A stretch of 64,000 bases of DNA from the NCBI GenBank assembly GCA_963920635.1, contig OY987305.1, forward strand, positions 10,331,153 through 10,395,152. The letters are read 5' to 3'. The translations under genes and the position numbers were made by a program. This DNA comes from Pseudeuparius sepicola. Its lineage: Eukaryota > Arthropoda > Insecta > Coleoptera > Anthribidae. The notes under the pieces are model-generated. The model ran no database searches. It was not told the origin of the DNA and worked only from the letters and a program-made list of their open reading frames with translations. This document shows positions 34,390 to 44,714 of this stretch, piece after piece; the stretch's first letter is position 1, and each line of letters begins with the position of its first letter.

Positions 34390-35449
34390 TACAGGGTGAG
34401 TTTTTTCGATGCCCACTATGGGGATCTCGGAAACTAGCAGAGCTAGAACAAAGGTTAAATGGGGAAAGAATTGCAGTTTTGAATGCTCAATTTAATGCCC
34501 CTTTTGGATTTTTAAAAAACTTCATGGCTCACTAGATATTTTGAAAAGAGTGATTTTTTGCTATTTCATATCAGATCTCTGTAGCTCCGTTATTTCTGAT
34601 TATACAGAAAAACTGTAGAGACAAAAATTGTACATAATTTTGGGCTTAATAAGATAATCTGATCCAATTTTTTATGTTGTTTGTGATTTTTGAGATGTGA
34701 CATAAACTTGTGTTTTTTTAATTGTAAATCATAGTTGGCTGTGGCCTTATAAAATCGGCCATTTTTTGAGCTTTCCAAAGATATAGTACTCGGCATAGTT
34801 ATTATAAAAAATAAAGGAGTGGAATATTTTCATTATTACGTTATATTTTATAATTAGACATACCTAAAACTTTCTAATATTTTGTTTTTAGCTGGTAACT
34901 AAATGTAACAAAATAAAACAAAAATTAAAAAACTAAAAATTCAAATTATTATTATTTTAAAAGCTCACCTTTTAAAATAAAAAAGGTGTTCAAACAATCC
35001 ACCATTATTATTTATGCAAATATTGCATCTTTTTAAAACTGAATTTGTCGCCTTTCTTAGAGAGCGCCTGTCAATACTGGAAATTGGCAATTGCTTCAAA
35101 ACAACTACTCTTAATTCAACAATTATCATCTGATACTTTATTTCGTACTGTTCCCCACAAAAAGAAATCCAAAACAGACAAATCGGGGGATCGGGGCTGC
35201 CAGGAGATAGGTATATTTCTCCCTATCCAACTATTTGGATAGAGCTGATCTAGGTAATTTCTTACGGCCAAATAATTATGTAGTTTTTCTGTATAATCAG
35301 AAATAACGGAGCTACAGGGATCTGATGAAATAGCAAAAAATCACTCTCTTCAAAATATCTAGTGAGCCATGAACTTTTTTAAAAATCCAAAAGAGGCATT
35401 ACATTGAGCATTGAGCCCCTAGTGGGCATGGAAAAAAACTCACCCTGTA
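34390..35449. mobile_element. Mariner-like element, CAGGGTGAG family (copy 1)
   Basis: TA-flanked ends TACAGGGTGAGTTTTTTCGA and its mirror (AAAAACTCACCCTGTA) enclose arms of about 250 bp sharing the blocks GGGGATCTCGGAAACTAGC and AAATATCTAGTGAGCCATGA. The centre carries a minus-strand transposase C-terminal remnant (34985-35250). Full-length relatives are at 36213-38739 and 41515-42997. Confidence 0.8.
34985..35250 (-). pseudogene. Mariner-type transposase C-terminal remnant (copy 1)
   Basis: Read on the minus strand with frameshifts, it retains the region around the last catalytic aspartate (SPDL followed closely by DFFLWG) and a tail resembling R-CNICINN-GG-FEHL. In this copy an extra ATTGGCA-type duplication breaks the helix downstream (35083-35095). 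See the copy at 37848-38095 for the clearest version. Confidence 0.5.
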
Positions 35450-36212
35450 TATCTAATATTATGCGAAGCGAGTTAGATTGTGTTTATTTGAACTTTTCTT
35501 CCGGAATTACATGGCTACTAGCTTGCGAAGTTTGTCGTACAAAACCTGCGCCACAGTCTCGAGATTAACCAGAAGTTTGTAAACATTTTCAAAATCAGCG
35601 TCAAAGCTTATTTATAATTGGCCCCTCGTCCCCGTAAGGTTTCTTATTTTATCGTTCCAAAATTGGTTGCACTCGAGCGAGCTAATGTTTTTGCCGAACA
35701 ATCCCACGACTCCCCCAATGAAAAGGAAAACAACAAATTAATTTAGTTGGCGAAGCCCATGGGCAGCTGTTCCAACCTTTTCAGGTCAGCATCCCACTCC
35801 CAAATAAAATTAATTTGACCGCCTTTGTCTTCATCACGCAGAATTATACAGTCGTTTTTCATCGACACTCTACGTGTTTTTGTAACTGGATTCCATCAAG
35901 ATTCCGCCGAGTCAGGCGCGCGTACTGGGAAATTTATCTCTTGCTTTGAACGTTACAGGTTCGAAACGAAATGTTCGCTAATTGTTCCTTTTAGCTGCGA
36001 ACTGTTCGTTTAACTGCAAATGAAAATGTAGATACTGTTTATTGTCGTTTCAAAATTCTTCTCTTTGAAACCTTTATGCAAGTTTTATTAGAAGTCTTAC
36101 ATTTCTAAATCAGTTTTTGAAATCTGCTAGTACTAGTAATAAGAAGTATTAGTTTCTCTGCCTACATTCATCATATAATATTATTGTACCTACCTTGAGT
36201 ATTTATCTTGTA
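35450..36212. other. Unassigned, partly balanced-GC DNA
   Basis: The stretch 35500-35960 is less AT-rich than its neighbours, but no reading frame shows recognisable domains. It may be single-copy intergenic or regulatory DNA. Confidence 0.35.
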
Positions 36213-36682
36213 TACAGGGTGAGTTTTTTCTAGCAGAGCTAGAACAAAGGTTAAATGGGGAAATAATTGCGGTTTTGAGTGCTCCATCTAATGCCCCTTT
36301 TTGATTTTTAAAAAGTTCATGGCTCACTAGATATTTTGAAAAGAGTGATTTTTTGCTATTTCATCAGATCTCTGTAGCTCCGTTATTTCTGACTATACAG
36401 AAAAACTGTAGGGAAATAATTTTGGGCATAATAAGATAATCTGATCCAATTTTTTATGTTGCTTGTGATCTTTGAGATATGACATAAACTTGTGTTTTTT
36501 AATGTAAATCATAGTTGGCTGTGGCCTTATCAAATTGGCAATTTTTTGAGCTTTCCAAAGATATAATACTCGGCACAGTTATTATAAAAAATAAAAGAAC
36601 TACCTATGCCTAATTTTCTGTTTTTTTTTTATTTTCACATAGTTAGTCATGGAATATTTTCATAATTACGTTCTATTTTATA

Positions 36683-37735
36683 AATCAAATCAAATCAAAT
36701 TTATTGCAACGTTATAGTTCCAACAATAACACAAAAGGGATAGCTTTGCCTAAGCTACATAGCTTGCATGCAATAAACTAATCCCATTAAAATTATAAGG
36801 AATATAAAAAAACAGCGCTTAAATATAAAATAATAATAATGTCTACTTTTCAACAACAGATTAATATTACACCAGGAAGGATTGAAGGCGATCTACATCA
36901 ACCAAAATACCTCTAAATAGAGGCAAATATAAAAGAAAATAAAGCAGAGATGGACACGGCAAAACATAGTAGCACATATAAATGTATAACTATGGAGGCA
37001 AATATAAATCCACCATTTTACATCCCAAATTAGTAAAAAAAATATATAATTTAAAATAAATGCAAAAATTTGTCTTGGTTTTCTATCAGGTACTTTTGTA
37101 TATATTGTTTATACAATTTTGGATGGTTTACCTGTCCTCTTATATTCTGAGGAAGCATATTAAAAAACTTTGGAGCATAATAGGTAATGAATCTCTGTGA
37201 AGCTGAGATATGGTGAAGAGGAACAGCAAGTAGTTCATTCGCGTTTGCTCTTGTCTGGTAAGAGTGATCAATCTGTGGACATATATTAAGAATTTTTGGC
37301 AAGAAGTTGAGACATTTTTGTATATATAAGTTTCTTATGTTTAAAACATTTAATTCACGGTACAACTGTGCAGTAGGAAAAAGAGGATCAAGAGAGAAAA
37401 TAATTTTTAAAACTGTATTTTGACAGACAGAAAGAATCTTCAAAGAATTGTCATAAAGTGCTCCCCATATTACAATACAATACCTCAATATAGACTCAAC
37501 TAATGCATTATACACTTCCATAATTGTTTTTCTGTCTAATATATTTCGAAGCTGAACAAATTTATAATATAGTTTTCTTATTTTTCCTGTGAGATATACT
37601 GTGTGTTCAGTCCACTTTAAGTGTTGGTCTATGATTAAGCCTAAATATTTTACCTTCGTTGCCTTTTTAATTAGTGGACATTTACAAGTACCTTTTTGTT
37701 TGCAGTGGACATTATGTATTTTCAGTTCAAACTTC
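36683..37735 (-). mobile_element. 5'-truncated Jockey/CR1-like LINE
   Basis: A minus-strand insertion of about 1.05 kb. Its 3' end on the plus strand is ATCAAATCAAATCAAATTTA, i.e. an AATAAATTTGATTTGATT-type simple tail. Upstream are about 370 bp of 3' UTR and the final part of the reverse-transcriptase ORF. Truncation at the 5' end and a simple-sequence 3' tail are typical products of target-primed reverse transcription. The uninterrupted copies of the host element at 34390 and 41515 give the pre-insertion sequence. Confidence 0.8.
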
Positions 37736-37750
37736 AAACTTACAAATATT
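37051..37750 (-). pseudogene. LINE reverse transcriptase, C-terminal third
   Basis: The frame ends at a TAA (37051-37053) and contains VKYLGLIIDQHLKWTEHT, the post-catalytic segment (KYLGv.id..l.W..Hi) of non-LTR reverse transcriptases. LRNILDRKTIMEVYNALVES, ILRYCIVIWGALYDN and QNTVLKIIF follow, then a leucine-rich tail ending NQDKFLHLF. The FADD catalytic box and everything upstream are missing. The reading frame can be extended about 25 codons further upstream to a methionine, but those codons come from the flanking DNA transposon, so the apparent start is a chimeric artefact. Over the retained part there are no stops, which suggests a relatively recent insertion. Confidence 0.8.
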
Positions 37751-37847
37751 TTATTTTTAGCTGGTAACAAAATGTAACAAAATAAAACAAAAATTATCAT
37801 GATGGAGCTCCACCACATAGTTATTTGCCCGTAAGAACTTGCCTAGA

Positions 37848-38095
37848 TCAGCTCTATCCAAATAATTGGATAGGGAGAAATAGACCTATTTTCTGGCCGC
37901 CCCAATCCCCCGATTTGGATTTCTTTTTGTGGGGAACAGTACAAAATAAAGTATGAGACAACTGTTGAATTAAGAGCAGCTGTTTTAGAAGCAATTGCCA
38001 GTATTGACAGGCACTCTCTAAGAAAGGCGACAAATTCAGTTTTAAAAAGATGCAATATTTGCATAAATAATAATGGTGGATTGATTGAACACCTT
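37848..38095 (+). pseudogene. Mariner-type transposase C-terminal remnant (copy 2)
   Basis: The plus strand reads NWIGRNRPIFWPPQSPDL, then DFFLWGTVQNKV, a stop, and after a one-base frameshift YETTVELRAAVLEAIASIDR, LRKATNSVLKRCNICINN and GGLIEHLF. Insect mariner-superfamily proteins have SPDLTPLDFFLWG here, so three residues between the two D boxes are missing. The N-terminal and central domains are absent. The same remnant is in the other two copies, so the family spread as an already deleted element. Confidence 0.7.
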
Positions 38096-38739
38096 TTTTA
38101 TTTTAACAAGTGACCTTTTAAAATAATAATAATTTGAATTTGAGTTTTTTAATTTTTGTTTTATTTTGTTACATCTTGTTACCAGCTAAAAACAAAATAT
38201 TAGAGAAAATATTTGAAGTAAGTCTAATTATAAAATAGAACGTAATTATGAAAATATTCCATGGCTGACTATGTGAAAATTTAAAAAAATCAGAAAATTA
38301 GCCATAGCTCTTTTATTTTTTATAATAACTATGCCGAGTATTATATCTTTGGAAAGCTAAAAATATAGCCGATTTAATAAGGCCGCACAGCCAACTTTGA
38401 TTTACATTAAAAAAAAAACACAAGTTTATGTCATATCTCAAAAATCACAAACAATATAAAAAATGGATCAGATTATCTTATCAAGCCCAAAATTATCTAC
38501 AGTTTTTGTCTCTACAGTTTTTCTATATAATCAGAAATAATGGAGCTACAGAGATCTGATGAAATAGCAAAAAATCACTCTTTTCAAATTATCTAGCGAG
38601 CCAGGAACTTTTTTAAAAAATCCAAAAGGGGCATTAGATTGAGCATTCAAAACTGCAATTCTTTCCCCATTTAACCTTTGTTCTAGCTCTGCTAGTTTCC
38701 GAGATCCCCATAGTGGTCATCGAAAAAACTCACCCTGTA

Positions 38740-39417
38740 TATCAACAGTTGAAATTCGTAAGATATTGATTTTCCCAGAGGATCGCACTATCCCACTATC
38801 CAGCAACGCAGCAGCTGCCGCGCAATCAACTGTTTCATGTGCTTCGATTTCATTGTTTGTTTCGTTTCCTAACAAGTGCGAAATGAGCGCAGACGTGTTT
38901 TAACTCTAAAAGTTTATATAGTTGTATTGTGCATTAGCTTAATAATTTTGAACAATATGAGACACGCAACGTGCCTGACAAGTAAGAAAGGCCGCCACTT
39001 GTCTAGGCGTGTTGCCATTCAGCAATTTAAATGGCCTTCGACCTTTCTAGACGCGGAAATACCCTGTACAAGATCCGGCCTACAATTTGCGCGACTTAGC
39101 TGCAGCGTGCATGCCGAAAACTACATCGATAGAGCCGGTTTCCGATTACTTGGGCAAAATTATACGTGTGGATTAGCTGGCGCGGCCCTCCCAGTGATTA
39201 CTCGACCCCTATTGGTGCCGGCGCTGCCACATTTCCCGTGGGGATCCATAAAAAAACACCATACTGGAGCCAGAAAACATAACTAGCAATTCCGGGGCAA
39301 TAACGTACTTTGTAGAACAAACGTTTTTAAATTCGCGCGCTGTCCACTTGCCTAGAAACACACGCCCGGTTTCAATTAATATCTGCGTTTTTGCGTATGG
39401 TTTCGCTTTTCGAATGC
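38740..39417 (+). other. GC-richer island with an open frame of unknown status
   Basis: This island between transposons is clearly less AT-rich. A plus-strand frame with its first ATG at 38957 runs 109 codons to a stop at 39284-39286 (MRHATCLTSKKGRHLSRR..., four or more cysteines). It shows no domain that I recognise. A donor-like ACAA|GTAAGA at about 38980 lies within it. It could be a non-coding first exon or promoter region, a lineage-specific gene, or chance. I do not assign a function. Confidence 0.2.
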
Positions 39418-39478
39418 TAAATAAACCATATTGGATACCACCACCGATAGGGTGGTGGTATCCAATATGGTTTATTTA
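39418..39478. repeat. Perfect 28-bp-stem hairpin
   Basis: The sequence TAAATAAACCATATTGGATA plus ACCACC is followed by a 5-base loop (GATAG) and the exact complement, giving a 61-base perfect hairpin. It lies at the edge of the GC-richer island. It may be a minimal MITE, a palindromic insertion or a small-RNA hairpin. The perfect stem with a very short loop is less like an animal pre-miRNA, which usually has mismatches and a larger loop. Confidence 0.85.
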
Positions 39479-39772
39479 CGGTTAGGAATCGGCGCAATTG
39501 TATGTTCTTTGTTGCGGAGCTTTCAATGAAAGAGCATTTGATCTGACATAATGGCATTATTTTCCTTGAATAAGTCGTAGAAGGACAACAACAATAACCA
39601 TTACCTGATATACCACAAAAACATCCCTCTTTGTTGTTAAAATTGCCGATGAAATTTCAAAATAAGCTAGCAAAATTCGATGTTATATTGTTTGCTAACA
39701 AGTGCGAAGTCAATCAGATGTGTCATCCGATGCACCTTAGTGTCAAAGATATATACAACCTATTGTATTGTA

Positions 39773-40995
39773 TACAGGGTGTCCAACTTTAAAATTGTAC
39801 AAATCCGTAAAATCTTCATTTTTGGAGGTATTCGCCTAAACTTTTTTTTGTTTGAAAGGCCTACAAAAACTACTTATTTGAACCTTCCTGCCATTTTCAA
39901 AATGCAAATCCAGGGCCGGCTGCGATTTTTTTTAACACCCGATTTTCACGAAAACCATTTAGCGTTTTTTTTTATTTAAAATCTGACCCCACAGCGTTAA
40001 TCACAACACCCCAAAATTCCTATATACCAAATTTGAATAAACCATTCTGCAGGGTGTCAAAGTTGAGCAAAACAGGGATTTTAAAGGCATCTGCCAAGTC
40101 AAGAGTGTCATGGAATTCCCTCAAAACAGTTGAATGGTCAATAGGACCACTCAAGGTGTTGGTGTGCAAAGGTCCAATACAAAATATACAGAGTGTTCTT
40201 ATCTGTGCCATCTCAAATTACTGAATTTTTGTAACTTTATACGGGTCAAAAATCGTGTATATCAAAACCGCTCCAAACACTATAAACAAACTAAATCTAA
40301 AAAATACAGAAGTCTGCCAGTCAGTAAGTCCATATCACTAAGGTGGCTGGTGTGCCATGACAGGAAATGCACAGAAAATGTATCATCTTAGACAGTGACT
40401 TTGTTGAGTAATTTAAATTGTTTTTATTTGTTGTTGGCATTTTGTAAAAAATACATTACTTTTGTGTTTATGAATATTTTTTCAATGATTCCACAGCACT
40501 CATGACCCGTATAAAGTTTCATAAAAATTCAGCATTTTGAGATGGCACAGATAAGAACAGTCTGTATATTTTGTATTGGACCTTTGCACACCAACACCTT
40601 GAGTGGTCCTATTGGCCATTCAACTGTTTTGAGGGGATTCCATGGCACACTTGACTCGGCAGATGCCTTTAAAATTCCTATTTTGCTCAACTTTGACACC
40701 CTGCAGAATGGAACTCCCTGTATATTTTTTGTACAAATTTGGTATATGGGGGTTTTGGGTGTTCTGATTAACGCTGTGGGGTCAGATTTTAGATAAAAAA
40801 AATCGCTAAATGGTTTTCGTGAAAATCGGGGAAATGAAAAAATCGCAGCCGGCCCTGGATTTGCATTTTGAAAATGGTAGGAAGGTCAGAAGAAGCGGTT
40901 TTTGAAGGCCTTTCAAACAAAAAAAAGTTTAGGCTATAATCTCCAAACATGAAGATTTTTCGGATTTGTGCAGTTTTAAAGTTGGACACCCTGTA
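39773..40995. mobile_element. Palindromic CAGGGTGTCC element, 'ACTTTTAAACATAT' family (copy 2)
   Basis: TA-flanked ends TACAGGGTGTCCAACTTTAA and the complementary TTAAAGTTGGACACCCTGTA are followed by mirrored blocks AAATCCGTAAAATCTTCAT, GCAAATCCAGGGCCGGC and AAAACAGTTGAATGG. The arms extend to a centre near 40385. Internal CAGGGTGTC/GACACCCTG sites within the arms suggest the palindrome is built of smaller inverted units. No transposase is recognisable. Confidence 0.75.
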
Positions 40996-41514
40996 TGTTG
41001 AATGATTACAATGCCACTTGCCAATTTTTTTTCTCTGGGGCCATACATAGATATCATTCTCAATCATCGCATTTTGTTTATCTTTTCAATGAGGAGCGTG
41101 GTAGAATTGTTCGGCAATAACGTTAGCTCACTCGAGTGAGGCTAATTGTAAAACGACAAACTAAGACCACACGGCCAATTTTCAACCGTGTTTTAACCCG
41201 CGAAGATTGCTTCTATCTCCATGATTCCGTTTAGTATTTGCGCGGCAACTCTCGTTGCAACTGTATTTTGTGTCGGATCAGAGGTTCCCTTTAGAAAAAA
41301 AGGAGTAACGTGGGAAAAGAACAAATAAAACAATCGAACCTTAGGGAAAGCTAGTAGAGCTAGAAAAGCGACGTTTGCAGTGAATGTATGTGTTCAATTA
41401 CCAGTATAGCAATTTCATTAGATAGCTTCTCAAATTTGAACAGTTTACTAAAACGTTTTTAATTTAGCCTGAACTAAGGACAAAAGATCCCAAAAATAAC
41501 CACATACAGGGTGA
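40996..41514. other. Unassigned sequence
   Basis: No gene or repeat was recognised in this interval between two transposons. Confidence 0.4.
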
Positions 41515-42997
41515 GTTTTTTTCGATGACTACTATGGGGACCTCGGAAACTAGCAGAGCTAGAACAAACGTTAAATGGGGAAAGAATTGCGGTTTTGAAT
41601 GCTCAAACTAATGCCCCTTTTTGGATTTTTAAAGAAGTTCATGGCTCACTAGATATTTTGAAAAGAGTGATTTTTGCTATTTCATCAGATCTCTGTAGCT
41701 CCGTTATTTCTGATTATACAGAAAAACTGTAGAGACAAAATTGTAGATAATATTGGGCTTAATAAGATAATCTGATCCAATTTTTTATGTTGTTTGTGAT
41801 TTTTGAGATATGACATAAACATGTGTTTTTTTTTTATGTAAATCATAGTTGGATGTGGCCTTATCAAATCCGCCATTTTTTTATCTTTTATACTCGGCAT
41901 AGTTATTATAAAAAATAAAAGAGCTATGGCTAATTTTCTGATTTTTTAAAATTTTCACATAGTCATGGAATGTTTTCATACTAACGTTCTATTTTATAAT
42001 TAGTCATACTTAAACTTTCTAATATTTTGTTTTTAGCTGATGACAAAACGTAACAAAATAAAACAAAAATTAAACACTCAAACTCAAATTATTATTATTT
42101 TAAAAGGTGTTCAAACAATCCACCATTATTATTTATGCAAATATTGCATCTTTTTAAAACTGAATTTGTCGCCTTTCTTAGAGAGCGCCTGTCAATACTG
42201 GCAATTGCTTCTAAAACAGCTGCTCTTAATTCATCAATTGTCTCATACTTTATTTTGTACTGTTCCCCACAAAAAGAAATCCAAAACAGACAAATCGGGG
42301 GATTGGGGCGGCCAGGAAATAGGTCTATTTCTCCCTATCCAACTATTTGGATAGAGCTGATCTAGGTAATTTCTTACGGACAAATAATTATGTGGTGGAG
42401 CTCCATCATGATAATTTTTGTTCTATTTTGTTACATTTTGTTACCAGCTAAAAATAAATTATTTGAAAGTTTGAAGAATGTCTTATGATAAAATAGAACG
42501 TAGTTATGAAAATATTCCATGGCTGACTATGTGAAAATTTAAAAAAAAAATCAGAAAATTAGCCATAGCTCTTTTATTTTTTATAATAACTATGCCGAGT
42601 ATTATATCTTTGAAAAGCTCAAAAAAATGGCCGATTGGATAAGGCCACAGCCAACTATGATTTACATTAAAAAAAAAACAAGTTTATGTCATATTTCAAA
42701 AATCACATACAACATAAAAAATTGGATTAGATTTTCTTATTAAGCCAAAAATTATCTAAAATTTTTGTCTCTACAGTTTTTCTGTATAGTCAGAAATAAG
42801 GGAGCTACAGAGATCCGATGAAACAGCAAAAATCACTCTTTTTAAAATATCTAGTGAGCCCTGAACTTTTTTAAAAATCCAAAAGGAGCATTAGATTGAG
42901 CATTCAAAACTGCAATTCTTTCCCCATTTAACCTTTGTTCTAGCTCTGCTAGTTTCCGAGATCCCCATAGTGGTCATCGAAAAAAACTCACCCTGTA
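41515..42997. mobile_element. Mariner-like element, CAGGGTGAG family (copy 3)
   Basis: Complete copy with TA-flanked ends (TACAGGGTGAGTTTTTTTCG and complement), arms of at least 550 bp and the transposase remnant on the minus strand at 42110-42370. The arms keep matching nearly to the remnant, so the element is a large foldback. It supplies the empty-site sequence for the LINE insertion in copy 2 (around 41990-42030). Confidence 0.8.
42110..42370 (-). pseudogene. Mariner-type transposase C-terminal remnant (copy 3)
   Basis: The minus-strand equivalent of the remnant at 37848-38095: RPPQSPDL-DFFLWG-type sequence, the helix around LRAAVLEAIASIDR and a C-terminal N-GG tail. The plus-strand open frames over it (42040-42365) are antisense shadows. 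Same three-residue loss between SPDL and DFF. Confidence 0.55.
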
Positions 42998-43568
42998 TAA
43001 GTATGCTCATTTCGATTTATTTTCTGGTGGAGAAATACAAGCGCAATTCGTTGATGGGAGAATCACGCTGTGGCCAGTGTTTTTTAGAATTGAGGTAAAA
43101 CTGCACCCAATTAGTGTAAGGGTAATATGGTAAAAACCCTTCCACGTTTTTGCGATTTTTTTTTATCAGATAAAAATGCCAGGCTGCCTAGCGGGGAGCA
43201 TGCGAGAAGATCGATGCCGGAGAATGAACTAAAATAACGCACTGACATTCGGAATACTTCGTAATTTCGATACGCGCGTGTGGAAACCACATAACGACCG
43301 GTCATTTTTCACTAGAATGATGATAGTCTTCGACGTTATATCGATACTAATACCTTGTATTTGTGTTCGTTCAATATTTGCGATATAGGTACAGCCTCGG
43401 GCCAGGAATAAGACCTCTAAAGTAAATTTAATTTCAAGATGCAGTAAATGTAAACAAAATGCATTTATTAATAGTTTAATCTTTTTGAATTTCTTTTACT
43501 AAAACCTTAGCGTATAGATGTCATATTCTTACAACAAACTAGAATATTAAATTTTCCTTTTAATTTTT
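42998..43568. other. Unassigned sequence
   Basis: Some GC-richer stretches (43160-43300) occur without a supported reading frame. Confidence 0.4.
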
Positions 43569-44239
43569 TTGTACCCCATTTTGGGTGTTTTTGGGTGTTT
43601 TTCTCAAAAATCTCGTTTATTATTAAAGCTAGAGGGTTGCGGTTTTCACGTCACTATACTACTTTTTTGATAGGAATTTGGTGGACCAATCAGATTTTAG
43701 ATAAGTTTTATAGTTTCCGTGCATTTACGCAGGACTGAAATTTTCGATTTTTTGGAAACCTCTCTCTTGGCTACAACTTATATATATCGACAAATTTAAT
43801 CAACTATTTCTATAGATTTTTTGGCGTAGAATCGAATGGAATAATTTGTTTTTTGGTAGCGTTAATAGTTTTTGAGATATGAACTATGGTTTCCATTTAA
43901 AAAATATATATAACTTTGGTTCATATCTCAAAAACTATTAACGCTACCAAAAAACTAATTATTCCATTCGATTCTACGCCAAAAAAATCTATAAAAATAG
44001 TCGATTAAATTTGTCGATATATATAAGTTGTAGCCAGGAGAGAGGTTTCCAAAAAATCGAAAATTTCAGTCCTGCGCCAATGCGCGGAAACTATAAAACT
44101 TATCTAAAATCTGATTGGTCCACCAAATTCCTCTCAAAAAAGTAGTACAGTGACGTTAAAACCGAAACCCTCTAGCTTTAATAATAACCGAGATTTTTGA
44201 GAAAAACACCCAAAAACACCCAAAATGGGACACCCTGTA
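43569..44239. mobile_element. Almost perfect 670-bp palindromic element
   Basis: The right end GACACCCTGTA is TA-flanked; the left end has lost part of the matching terminus (GTACCCCATTTTGGGTG). Inside, the arms mirror each other almost base for base (e.g. TCAAAAATCTCG, CTGATTGGTCCACCAAATT, GGTAGCGTTAATAGTTTTTG and complements) up to a short centre at about 43905. No protein is encoded. Confidence 0.85.
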
Positions 44240-44714
44240 CTGCTAGGGGCAACTCTAATACGTTTTTCTAGAGATAACTCACTTACCTACATTCCATACC
44301 TACATACATTACATATACAAAATGCTTCCTTTAAAATATACAGAGGGTTACAGTTGAATCTTAAAAATCGGGATTTGGTTATAGGTTTGTCAATTTTACA
44401 GATAAGTGTATCGAGTTGAGATTTGGTAGTTATTACTCTGCATGTCCACTTGGTTCTCATTATTGTGACTCAAAAACAAATGAAAACACCAAGAGAAGAC
44501 ATACATTTAATTTCCCTAATTTTTTGTATCTTATGAATTTGTCTTATAAACCCCATTTTTTTCCAGATAAACTGGATCTTTTAGAATAAAATAAAACAAT
44601 GAGAACCAAGTGGACGAATTGCACATAAATAGTAATAACTTGTACCAAATCTCAATTCAAATTAACAAAAATGTAACTAATAACCCTACATATTTTAAGG
44701 GAAGCATTTTTGAC
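44240..44714. other. Short unassigned stretch with inverted segments
   Basis: The blocks TGTCCACTTGGTTCTCATT (44444) and AATGAGAACCAAGTGGAC (44599) are inverted copies about 155 bp apart, so a small foldback MITE of about 180 bp probably occupies 44440-44620. Confidence 0.5.

Larger units (their letters stand above)
36213..38739. mobile_element. Mariner-like element, CAGGGTGAG family (copy 2), split by a LINE
   Basis: The ends TACAGGGTGAGTTTTTTCTA and AAAAAACTCACCCTGTA are TA-flanked. The left half ends at about 36682 and the right half resumes at about 37735, where an inserted LINE fragment stops. The left end lacks the GATGACTACTATGGGGATC segment found in the other copies, a 30-40-bp deletion just inside the TIR. 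A transposase remnant lies on the plus strand at 37848-38095. Confidence 0.75.

Noticed and set aside
39418..39478. A microRNA precursor
   Set aside because: A perfect 28-bp stem with a 5-base loop lacks the mismatches and loop size usual for animal pre-miRNAs. Kept only as a hairpin.
42040..42365. Plus-strand frames FCTVPHKKKSKTDKSG and similar
   Set aside because: They are antisense to the minus-strand mariner transposase remnant, which has clear SPDL/DFFLWG motifs.
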